Assembly (NCBI GenBank): GCA_902702965.1
Contig: CACRXP010000166.1
Location: forward strand, 592,759 to 656,758
DNA length: 64,000 nucleotides
Direction of reading: 5' to 3'
DNA from: Spirometra erinaceieuropaei
Lineage: Eukaryota; Platyhelminthes; Cestoda; Diphyllobothriidea; Diphyllobothriidae
Part shown: positions 35,908 through 46,060 of the stretch, piece by piece
Numbering within the stretch: position 1 is the first letter of the stretch
How the letters are laid out: each line of letters opens with the position of its first letter
The notes under the pieces: generated by a model
The model's input: only the letters and a program-made list of their open reading frames with translations
Database searches by the model: none
Told to the model about the DNA's origin: nothing
Made by a program: the position numbers and the translations under genes

Positions 35908-35964
35908 GCTTATGTCTCTGATGATGGATTCCAGCAGGAATCCGAAACGTCAGGCTAATAAAGC
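35908..35964 (+). ncRNA. Hammerhead ribozyme motif, right arm
   Basis: Core CTGATGA is at 35918-35924, helix II GGATTCC/GGAATCC closes on an AGCA loop (35926-35943), GAAA is at 35944-35947, and CGTC follows with the cleavage site after C35951. Helix I pairs GTCT (35914-35917) with AGGC (35952-35955), one G-U pair included. It extends, after a two-base bulge, by GCTTAT with ATAAAGC. Helix III is only A-U plus C-G with no loop, so cleavage would probably need a dimer of two RNAs. One extra U (35925) sits between the core and helix II, a departure from the consensus that may lower activity. Confidence 0.65.
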
Positions 35965-36042
35965 TCTTGTCCCGGCGATCGTGTCTTCTTCTTCAAGACT
36001 GCTTCCTGGGACTCGTCTTTTCGCTTCTATAGACGTGGAACT

Positions 36043-36524
36043 GTTTTCTAACTAGTGCTGCTTTAAGGCTTGGTTTAACATATAACACAGCGTCTGCAAG
36101 TTCCTCAGGGTTGTTGTACACCTTTCGAAGAGTTTAGCAAAGACGTGGACTCAAGGCTCCTGGTTAAAATGTCTGGGATTTGGATCTGTGTCTAACAAAC
36201 TCCGACAAATGCACTAGCTCCCATAGAGAGCCGATAAGAAGTAGGAAACGAATTCTTAAAAAGGATGCAAGTTCATTTTTTCCTTAAAATTGCATATTTT
36301 CTGTTATAAGCCTGTGCGCTGCCCTATGAATATCACAAAGAGCACATTTGTTTAACTGCACAAGGCGAATAAATCATTGTAAGCAGACGGCGGGACGGTA
36401 TACACTTTGGCCGGCATTTCGTTTCGCCAGGTGACCGTTTGCGTTTATGGGTAGGGTTAACGTGAATTAACTGTGGATTCTCTTACAACTGACGTCTGGC
36501 TTATCCATTTTTTTCATATTACAG
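36043..36524. other. CNOT7 5' flank
   Basis: It holds no recognised element. A T-rich tract ends in CATATTACAG at 36515-36524, a good splice acceptor, so an upstream 5' UTR exon, or spliced-leader addition, is likely. Confidence 0.4.
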
Positions 36525-36537
36525 ACAAGGATATTGG

Positions 36538-37863
36538 ATGTGCCACTTATGTACTTCAATGCAACCCTTCCGAGACATTGCTCCTGTGACTCATAACGGT
36601 TTTTCGAACGGTATCCTCCAGACAAATCAGTCAGACTCCTCTTTAAATCCTCTCTTCCAAAAATTCGATACTTTCCGGGGTAATATGGCCATAACGACGG
36701 ATATGTACGTAAATCAGCACAGTCGCCATCCCCACGGTGGCTCCCATCTCGCACATCCCATGCAATATCACCACGGAAGCCATCCTCAAGGTCTTCACAA
36801 TCTCTCAAACCCCTCCAACTGTCACGTACCATCTAATGGTTTCCCTCAGATGGTGCGAGTTTGGGACGTCTGGGCCCACAATTTTCAAGAAGGTATGCGG
36901 CTCGTCCGGAGGCTAGCACGGAACTCGCGTTTTGTCGCCGTAGACACTGAATTCCCTGGCGTTGTGGCAAAGGTTTTTGGAGAGTACACAAACAGTTTTG
37001 AGCAGGCGTACCACAACATCAAGGTTAATATTGACATGTTACGGCCCATCCAGATCGGTTTCAGCTTCTTCGGTGAGCGTGGCCAGTCCGTGGATTTAGT
37101 TTCTACCGTCCAGTTTAATCTCAAGTGGAACGTCGACAACGAGACGCACGCAGCGGACTCAATTCAGCTACTAGAATTGTGCGGGATTGACTTCGAAAAA
37201 CTGAAAATGAATGGGGTCGAGCTGCAGGAGTTTGCGGAGGCCTTCCTTGCCAGCGGACTGGCTCTCAACGAAAACATAACTTGGATTGGTTTTCATAGGT
37301 AAGGTCACCTATATGCCGTTTACTTCTAGTGCCTATGATTTTGCGTACATGATGAAAATTTGTACAGACTGGCTTAAGATGCCGGAGAATTTCGTCGAGT
37401 TTCAGAAGATGCTCGCCATCTTTTTCCCGCGCATAATTGATTTGAAAGCCATGATGAATGAGCACAAGTTCCTCAAAGGTGGCCTTCAGGAACTTGCAGA
37501 TGCACTTCACGTTCCTCGAATAGGCTTGCAGCACCAAGCCGGCAGTGACGCCATGCTAACTGGGGAGACCTTCTTCCGCTTTTTGGAGGTATGTTTTTGT
37601 ATTGGTCAATCTTACTTGCTTAGGAACATTCTGATGGAAAGTTGGAGTCCCACATAGTCAACCTAGTCTATGGACTTAATTACTGTCCTAATGGCTCGAC
37701 AAACACATTCATGCATGTAAACGGATCGAGCCCCGTGCCGGAAATGAATGGGTTTTATACAAATCCCGGCATGCCCATCACTCAACGCAACAAGACCCAC
37801 AGTGCTGACCACTCTGGCCGAACCTCTCCTGAAGGCTCTATGAGTGGACACAAGAGCAGTTGA
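36538..37863 (+). CDS. CNOT7: CCR4-NOT complex deadenylase subunit CNOT7/CAF1 (POP2)
   Basis: This 3'-5' exoribonuclease of the DEDD family shortens mRNA poly(A) tails as part of CCR4-NOT. Exons are 36538-37298, 37330-37588 and 37624-37863, with GT-AG introns of 31 and 35 nt, giving 419 residues from the first ATG. Catalytic residues are present: D136 and E138 (VAVDTEFPG), D257 (FHSAYDFAY, formed across intron 1), H322 and D327 (QHQAGSD). Other family blocks are [26 protein letters not shown] and LVYGLNY. Human CNOT7 has about 285 residues. The excess is an N-terminal His/Asn/Ser-rich tail of ~100 residues before RVWDVW and a ~60-residue C-terminal tail ending SGHKSS. An acceptor at 36524 in front of the ATG means the true start may lie in an upstream exon, so the N-terminus is uncertain. 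Confidence 0.93.
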
Positions 37864-37918
37864 CTGGACTAATATTCCACCTATTAGCTACTCTTATGCT
37901 TCATTTAAGTCAAGCGTG

Positions 37919-37926
37919 TGTACATA
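37919..37926 (+). promoter_or_regulatory. Pumilio-response-element-like octamer TGTACATA
   Basis: It matches UGUANAUA exactly and lies 56 nt after the CNOT7 stop codon. Chance occurrence is possible for an octamer with one free base. Confidence 0.4.
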
Positions 37927-38811
37927 GCTCGAGGAACCGCCGAAAAGTTCTGTGATGCATTTATGTCATCTGCCTAGTTCGTCCCGGAGTCGATTTACTG
38001 AATTTCCTTCCGGACGGTGGATTGTAGCTGTTGCGTCTTCACTTGCCCACTGATCAGATTTTATAACGCCGGGGAGGCTTTTATTTGCCTGGTCGGTTGG
38101 CTTTCTCTTTTTTTATTTTCCTGTGTATATTTGGTTTACCTTCGATATGACTTTTCTGTGGATTTCTGATTTTTTCCTTCGAACGCTTGCGGCTGCTTTC
38201 AGGGTTATATTATTAACGGTGGTGTACTACTCTCAAATCGTGCTTTTGCGCCCCACTCAGGCAGCAGTGTCGGAAAAGGCTTGACTTACGAAGATGCATT
38301 TGTCCCTTTTGATCCAGCATTTATAGTACGGGTGTATAGAGTGGATGGAATTGCAAAATGCCACAGGCAGCAGCGTGCTTGAGGAGCGCAACGATTATAA
38401 TGGTTTTTTTTTGAAACGTATCGCATGCACTTGATCTGTGATAACACCGAGCACCTCCGCAAGGAACTTCTAGCTCGTCTATTCCACTCCGGCTTGGAGG
38501 CTTGTGTTTGAAGACGTCACGACGCAAAAGCTTCGGCGACTTCGAGGTCGTACGATATTCTACGTGGCGAATGCAACTAATTGTACGCATGACAGAAACG
38601 TGGTTCTTCTCTGAGCACACCATGGCTTTCATGGAGCATTTGAGTATGCTTGGTGGTTTTATGTCACATATTGTTGTACACATGAATATCCTGTCCGCCC
38701 GGTCTGTATTTCGTAATATCAGAATCCCGCCTATTCCCTTTAGCTGCTTTTGGGCTTCAGCCCTATTTTGTTCACAAACATAGCTTTATTTTGTCGTGTT
38801 TCGAAAATGTC

Positions 38812-38819
38812 TGTAAATA
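38812..38819 (+). promoter_or_regulatory. Pumilio-response-element-like octamer TGTAAATA
   Basis: A second exact UGUANAUA match, 4 nt before the AATAAA. PUF sites are often found near polyadenylation signals. Confidence 0.4.
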
Positions 38820-38822
38820 CAA

Positions 38823-38828
38823 AATAAA
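38823..38828 (+). terminator. Candidate polyadenylation signal of CNOT7
   Basis: A canonical AATAAA on the sense strand, about 960 nt downstream of the stop codon. I did not exhaustively check for earlier signals, but it is the only one I noted in this AT-rich 3' part. Confidence 0.45.
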
Positions 38829-38845
38829 ACGTTTCAATTATAGAC

Positions 38846-39699
38846 CTTGTTGTAAACGCTAAGCACGGCTGTTAAGATATAGAGGTACAAAGTTTGTGCC
38901 TCATCGTACGCTCGGTGAAAGACCTGGTGCCTGTGCTGTATGAAAGCCTAGTGTTTGGAATCCGCCAAACCTGCGGTCATGTTCATGAAGGGGTCTCAGA
39001 TCATGTGTATGGAGAGCCTTGTGGTCGTTGGGCTCGCAGGTGAGATGAACTGTTACAGGAATTGGGAAAACCTATTAGCCTAGGCGGGCACTGACCACTA
39101 GTTCACGCGTGTGTTGCGGCTCAATCCCTCAACAAGCTGTGGTTCCGGCAACCAGATCCTCTTGATGGCACATTTGGGGACTCCTGTCTCCACACGCAGT
39201 GACCCATTGCCACCCGGGGGATCTCTGCTACTTCCTGTTAGGAGTTCGCGTATCTCCTCTGAGGGGTTTCCGTTAAACCGCTTGGGCGGCGGGGGAGGGG
39301 GGCACTTCCGTCATCTCGTCCTTGCGATACCGGCGGACACGCCATACTTTTATCGGTACTTCCCTGTGCACCTTAAGGAGTGCCGACGTCCAGAAGGCTC
39401 GGTTGCTGGGCTCCTCGCCGTCTCAGTGGTGCTTCGCGCGATAGATGCCGTCTTGTTCCGCCACCAGTAGTCAGGTTTGCTCTTTGCTGGCGGGCAAACA
39501 GAGGCTGACAGTTTTGATGTGCTTGGCACCCCAACAGCGACGAAGTGTGAGATCCGTGGCTCGGTCGCTCGTTCATGTTTATGTCTGCTGGCGTTCGCGT
39601 CGGTTGGAAGGGAAATGAGGACTGAGCTAGTCTGGCAGTGGGTGTGGAGCTGTGGCGGCCAAGCTGCGAGTGCACTCATGGCGATTCAACCATCAGTCC
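38846..39699. other. GC-richer intergenic DNA, no recognised gene
   Basis: Overlapping frames of ~100-120 codons on both strands reflect the higher GC content. None shows a domain I know. Confidence 0.35.
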
Positions 39700-41240
39700 A
39701 AGTTCCGTGTTGTAGGAAAGGACAGCAGTCACCGGAACGGGCGGCTCACTGTATTCAGGATCTTGAGTTGTCCTCTTAGGCATCCGGGCCTAGCGTCTGC
39801 TGCGTCCAGTCATACCCGAGAGCCGAAACGGCAGTGACAGCTGCTCTTGTGAGCTCGCGGGCCAAACTCAAGTGGGGCCCAATTGGTGTGTTGCATTTGT
39901 CGAGGGGTAATGTTCAAGTGGTTTATGTTGTGTTCGCAGGATGGTGGTGTGTTCAAGTGGCGCATGGACATCTGCGACCGTGGGAGCGCGAGCGTCCGCG
40001 TTGAAGTCGGTCGAGTAGCTGCAGGTCATCGCGTTTGGGACTGCTCGCTACGACGACGAATGACCTTGGCGCGATGGGGCATTCGACAAGGACACCAGAT
40101 ATGGCCATGATGGCTGTCGACAGCAGCTCCTCGCCAACCACAAAACGGGCGGACGGTATCAATCGTGAGGCAAACGGTGAAGTGGATGGACTGTTCAATT
40201 GCACTTGCGGATTTGAGAGCTTGTCGATGTTGACAGAAGTAGCTCGGGCCGCGTGCGAGGCTGATGCGTCTACCTGTGCAGGGGTGCAGTTGGGGCGCCA
40301 GTTATGGGTGCTGGCGTGGTCTCGTCAACGTCCTGGTGGGTTGGCACGTTGGTATGAGAGGGTAGGACCTTACGGATGCAACGCATCCCAGTGACGGCTG
40401 AGCTAAACGTAGGCGTTAGTAAGGCAGGCTCACTGTCGTCGAGACAAAAATAGGGGCAGAGCGCAGTGTCGAAAGTTTGGAGATGCATCGGTTAATATGC
40501 ATTGCCATGTTGAGTACATAGAAATAACTCGAGAATGATGGTTTCGTTGGTAATGGGTGGTAAAAGTATCTCGGACAAAAGAGAGGTGTGTTTGGGTGGC
40601 AACACACTTAGACGACTGCTGAACACAATTCGATTGGGGTTTGACCTCGGCTTGCATGACTGTGGTTTGTTGATAACATCCATATCGACTCGCGACAGGG
40701 TGTCGCTGCTGCGTCTTCCCACCTATGGACACCGTAAATGACAGGAAAGTCGTCAGGATGAAAGATTAAGAATTTCATGACAATGGAGCTCAGCAACATG
40801 GGAATTGGCTGTTCGGGCCACGCCGGGTCACCAATTTGCAGCGGCTAAGCAGTAAGTGTCTACTCAGAGCCTTACAATAATCAGACCAAACCCCGAGTTG
40901 TAGGAGGCAGAAGTCACCGAGACGGGGGGTTATACACAACCCTGAGCCGTCCTATCAGGCGGCAGTAGCCTCTGGCGAAACCGGGGCTAGCGCGCACTGC
41001 GTGCAGTCATGCCCGAGAGTCCATGAGGCGATATCGGCAGCGGCTTTTGCAGACAATATGGGACAATATGAAGTGGTGCCCAATTGGTGTGTGTTGTATT
41101 TGCTGAGGTGTCCTCTATGCAACGAAGCCTTCGGCAAGGATGCCAGACATGGTCATAATGACTGTATGCAAAAGGACATCACCTCACCTTGACAACAGAG
41201 TGCTGAGACCACAGCCGGATGGCGACAGAGGGTGTTCTAT
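39700..41240. repeat. Diverged direct duplication (39700-40180 and 40890-41240)
   Basis: Both parts share in order GTTGTAGGA, a CAGTCACCGG/AAGTCACCGA block, GTCCTCTTAGGC/GTCCTATCAGGC, CCAGTCATACCCGAGAG/GCAGTCATGCCCGAGAG, TGGTGCCCAATTGGTGTG (first copy GGGGCCCAATTGGTGTG) and CAAGGACACCAGATATGGCCAT/CAAGGATGCCAGACATGGTCAT. The first copy is longer by an insert near 39905-40065. It is either a local duplication or two copies of an unknown repeat. No coding frame is conserved between them. Confidence 0.6.
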
Positions 41241-43159
41241 CGTAAAATTTAAAGAACGATGTCATCGGCACTATAAACCCGGTCCACTAGGCCATACTTC
41301 ACACGCTTGTCTTCCGCGGGGCGATGGGTCGCTGGGGTCTGGCACCATGGCCCTCTTCGATCATTTGCGTGCTCTCGGCCCAAACTGATGGGAGACATAG
41401 TCAATAGTTTTATTCTCTGGTCGAAATTGAACAGACAGCTTTTACTAGCCAGAGATGGTCCTGTGGCGCGGACTCTTGATATTGGACTGATGGACGTTCT
41501 TTGGCCCTGGCACTAAGAACCTGAGTGCATGTAGTCTCCATCGATACAGTGTGGATACCCGCTGTCTATCCGAATCCTCGACCCAGACGCTCGAGAAAAG
41601 GGTCCCCGGGGTCAACTCCCACATCACCCTATATCATAGTGGCATCTGTCATTCTAGCTTCCCCTTAGTTTTATAACATTATGAGTATGGACGTAGTTGG
41701 TTCGATGCTCGCAAGTCTCCCTCAGTGTGGACCAATCCACGCGCCGGTCACAACTGGTTCTCGTTTGGCAGAACAGGCTATCGACTCCTGTCCAGTCAAA
41801 AGCGATCGCTGACGCATGACACGTTTGAATTTCCTGTCTCATTGCGTTAATTTAACTGATTCGGAACTCCTGGGTTTTCTACCACCCTTTATCGTTTCAT
41901 CCTGCCCGGAAGTTGGTGGAGGGGAAGGCTCCGCTAATCGGCGTTGACTGAGTAGACTTGGTTTCTTCACTGTCACCCTGCGTTGTTCCTCCCTCCGAGG
42001 GCCACTTCGAAAGCATACTTGGAGATCAAAGACCGTCCTACCGGGTCACGACATTCACCTCAAAGATCACTTGATTTCTCCTTCAAGTTGGAGTGCCACA
42101 TGGTTGAACTATCTGAATCCACTACTGCACAGGTGCAGTTGTCTGAGCACGTTTCTTGTCGACCGTTGGTGAGACGATCAGACTGTTATATGCCATCAGG
42201 TAATTCCACAGTTCAGCCGAGAATGCACAACCGTGGTGAGTGACGGAAGAGAGGTCACAAAATCCACCGTTCATGCAGACTTCGCTATTTTTCTACCTTC
42301 ATAGGCTTCAGTGGCCTGCTGCTGCGAATGCAGGGTTGAGCGAGAAGAATCCCGATGGTAAAATCCGCAAAACAGACGACGTCTTCCTGATATCAGTGGC
42401 GACCTTCTAGTGTTCAGCAAAATAAGTTATCTTGGAGAGCACGCGTATTTCCGAAACTGTGTATATTCACTAGCCCATCTCCTGAAAACAGGGACGAAAC
42501 AAACGCTGCCCGCCCTCATCAGTTTCCTGATTTGCGCTCGTTATGACAGAGGTAGGCAAGTAGACGTCAGTGATGCAAAGTAAGCTGGGACTTCGGTACT
42601 TCTTTAATAGTTATCTATGGTTCCTCTTTGAACTCAGCGTAACAAGAGCCCCAGTGCAGCCCGTGAGTGTGTTCCACAGATCTAGAGTAATAAGCAATTT
42701 GGGTGATCAGCCAATGTTTTGTGGACAGCACATGCAGATTTTCACTGAAATATGGTCGTTACGAGAATGTTGAAGCTCGACAAAAGGCTTCTTCTATCGG
42801 GGTCGTGTCTCGCTATGACACTGTTACCACACTATTTGATCTCGGAATTGTACGGGATACCGAATATTCCCATTCTAAGCATCTGTTGCGGCCTTCAGGT
42901 ATTACGGTTAACTGGAGTGCGTTCTAAAGTGGACAGCTCTACTTAAGAGTTAGTTGCTATATCGCACCGAGAGTGTAAACGCCATAACTTATATTACTTC
43001 GGTGAGGAGCAGTCCTGACAGCGTCGGCTAGCCTGGACGTCTCGACAGAGGACCATTCTTTGCGACGTCTGCTGAGACCCAGCACCTCTGCGGAGTAACT
43101 GGGAGGTGGGTTACTTACTTTTACTTGGTACGGCTGCGAATACGTCTGATCTAGCCGAC
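41241..43159. other. No recognised gene
   Basis: Only short unmatched frames on both strands. I see no RNA gene or repeat. Confidence 0.35.
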
Positions 43160-46060
43160 CCAGATTATGTAACGAACTGTACTTCTCCACGCTTGACGAT
43201 CCGCGGCCGCAGATCTGGGCAGCTCAACCCATTCTTCTAGCCAGAAACGAAAGCCAGGTACCGAAGGTCCGAGAATCACTTCCATGTCGCGACGGACTGT
43301 GTCCAGCCAGGTTTTGAGTTGAGCCCTCCTCGACGCCTCCAAGTGGGTAACGGTGCGTGTCAAGGGCAGCGACAGTTACCTCGTAAGTTAGACAACGAAG
43401 AACGTGTTCATACCATCGCAGTCGTCATTGTTGGATGGCCTGAGATATCCTTGTGATATTGTCTCTGCGAGTGCGGGTTGTCTAATTTGAGAGGAAGTCG
43501 ATTTACTTCACACAAAGTGTAGTCCTCAAGCAGTGGTGGTCATATACCTCCAGTTCCCGCTCATTTTCCACGTGCTCAGCCCAGCATTCACAACCATAGA
43601 GAAGGACTGACCAGGCTGATGCACGATACACGTGAACCTTCGTGCCGATGGAGATATCGCGTTGGGTTCATAGACACTTTCGAAGGCTGGAGAAAAGCCG
43701 GCGAGCAGCATCGATTGAAGAGACAATGTCGTCCTTACTCTGTCCATTCGGCAGCAGCCTCACCCCGAGGTATTTGAACCTGCCTACATCTTCAAGCTGA
43801 CGGCCATTAATCTCGAGGGATGCCTTCTCGTGGTCAGGGATGCAACTTAAAAACACTTTGGTTTTCCCAATGTTTATGGATAAACGAGCGGATTTAAAGA
43901 CCTCATTCACCCGTGACACCATAGACTGTAGATCACCGAAGTTTTAAGCTAGTAAGGTGATATCCCCAGCATAGTTGGGATGAGTCAGCCGGCGGCCGGG
44001 TGCAGAGTCAACGCCCTCAACTTCGCGTAGGGCGTTCCCTAGAATCCAATCAGTAACGTAGTTGAACAGAATGGGCGACAGGATAGAATCTTACCGACCG
44101 TCAGACCGAATTTCGAACGGCTGGGATAGATCGTTGTCGGCTATAAATCACGAGGTGGTTATAAGGGCTCACGATGAACGGAGTCGAACGCAGCGACGAA
44201 GTCGTCAAAGCAGGCTGCCAGTGTCTGCAGATAGCTATTGTGGAATTCGAGTATGCGCCTCAGTATGAATATATGGTCGCCACATCCACGCCCAGCTCGG
44301 AGTCCGGCCTAGTTAGGCCTCGTTCTAGAGTCACGCACAACCTGTAATCGCCTGAGGAGGACAACGCCGAGACCGTCGCAGCAACACCGATGAGGCTTAT
44401 GCCGCGTTATTTATCGTTTATTGTCTTACAAACCTTGAAGACTGGTGTCTGAACCCCAGTCCTGCGGGAACGGCCTCATCTCTCCACGCTTGTTCAGTCA
44501 CCTCAAGGAACCAGTGTGCCAGAATGTCGACGCATGACTTGTATATTTCAGCGGAAATGCCACCCTCTTAGGGTGCCTTGTTCTTGCGCAGCCTTTGCAT
44601 TGCATCAGCGACTTCTTTAGAAGAAGGATCTCATGACACTGCATAGGTTGGAGAGGAATTAAACTCCACTGCAGAAGAGAACGCGGGTGTGCTGGGTTAC
44701 TCACCATAGTTGACAAGGTGTTTAAAGTGCTCAAGTCGCGAGCGATCTTGATCGAGTTGTCAGCAATAAAGCCGCCATTTGCATCGCAAATAGAGTTGCT
44801 CTCTGTCGAGGGCTTACCACGCTCTTAGGAGATAATTTTGTACAGCCTTAGATTGTCGCCAACGTTTGAGGCCTGCTCCATGGAGGTTGCTGTTTCTGCC
44901 CAATAACTCTTCCGGTCATTCCTAGCCGATTTTGCCGTCATTTCCCGGATTTGGCGGAATGAATCATCATTACGTGACCTGGCTCGAGCAGTTTGAGCAG
45001 ACAACTGCAACTTTCTTCCGGTATTCCAATCACTGCAACCTCGCTGTTTGTATCCAAGAGTTTCCTCAGTTGTCCCATAGACCAATGACTTTAATGATGA
45101 CCACTGGCTATTGCCTTCTTCGCTGTGCGGCTGCTGGCGAGGCCCGAGAGAGAGCCCAAAGGCACAACGAGACGAGTGGGTTTCGTAACGCAACCGGCGA
45201 GCGTCCTCCTACCACTTCCTTCTCCGACAGCTCGGGTCGTAAAACAGGACCGGATTCTTCTGCCTAAGGCCTTGATGGTGCTGGGCTGTCGAAGTTCGAC
45301 GACACTAAGGCGTTTTAGGTACAGGTGAGAGGGGGACTTTTAGCCGTGTGCGGACAAGAACACGATCCGACTCATGGGCGTTACCAGTTTCGGCTATCGT
45401 GAACCCAGCCGCGAAACCTTGAAGTGACTAGAATGTAATTGATCTGACTGACCGTATGACTGTTGTGTGAGTACCAGGTCAGCAGGTGTTTGTGGCGATA
45501 CTGGAAACACGCGTTGGTGACAAATAATCAGCTCTGACCAGTAAAGTCCATCATTCTCACCCTTGTCACATCGCGAACCAAGCCCAAATCGACCAATCAC
45601 GAGGTTCACTTCGGCCATCCCAGCCCCCGGCAACAACCAACCGCGAGTAAAAGTATCTTTATCGCGCTGTTCGGCAGCTGTTATTGATACATACACGGAG
45701 ATGACAGTGAAGTTAGAAAAGTGACCCTTTGGTCGCACATAGGCCATCCGGTCATTGACTGATTCCCAAGGAAATAGTGCACGGCTCGCTTCTTATGAGA
45801 GGGCGATTGCCGCACTGTCTACCAGAAGAGTCGCGTCGGCCGCTGTGATACAGGACGAAGTTTGGGTTACCTCCCGAGATATTTGATTTCAGTGCGCCAG
45901 AGTTGGGAATTCGGACTTCAGAGAAACAGCAGACATCCAAATCGTATTGATGAAGACTGTGAGTCTATGGGTACCAGGGCCCAGAAACGTTCACACATTC
46001 CAGCATCCAACACCTAGGGTCCGTCCCAGCTTGAGTAGTCCAATTCGCATACGCGCGCCG
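43160..46060 (-). pseudogene. RTE-like LINE, nearly full length but decayed
   Basis: From 46060 downward the minus strand gives a degraded endonuclease start (LGVGCWNV), DVCCFSEVRIPNSG and YHSGRRDSSGR, then VISVYVSITAAEQRDKDTF. An RT linker with SARNDRKSYWAETATSMEQA follows. The RT end has LSINIGKTKVFL, FKYLGVRLLPNG, DAARRLFSSLRKCL and, in another frame, a block like LLYGCE-W around 43590. The order endonuclease then RT, and the motifs, are those of RTE-like LINEs. Stops and shifts occur throughout, and an intact RT catalytic box was not found. The element ends near 43160 without a clear tail. Confidence 0.75.

Larger units (their letters stand above)
35739..35997. repeat. 259-bp near-perfect palindrome flanked by 12-bp direct repeats (Penelope-type terminal inverted dimer)
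   Basis: The arms 35739-35864 and 35872-35997 are exact reverse complements apart from one mismatch, around a 7-nt centre (CCTATAA). AGACGTGGAACT occurs at 35729-35740 and 36031-36042, consistent with a target-site duplication for an insert of about 290 bp that includes 33 nt after the right arm. The insert fits no coding element: the two mirror-image open frames in it are the same sequence read twice. Each arm holds a hammerhead-like motif (next entries). Penelope-like elements are known to carry hammerheads in their terminal repeats, and a Penelope RT relic lies 10 kb away, which supports the assignment. Confidence 0.85.
37864..38845 (+). other. CNOT7 3' UTR (inferred)
   Basis: From the TGA at 37861-37863 there is no other gene until a canonical AATAAA at 38823, so this ~980 nt is read as the 3' UTR. 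It is T-rich and contains two Pumilio-type octamers, listed separately. Confidence 0.5.

Noticed and set aside
35714..36055. Two mirrored open frames sharing the same ~45-residue sequence
   Set aside because: They are the same palindrome arm read on either strand. The hammerhead structure and lack of codon constraint argue against a protein.
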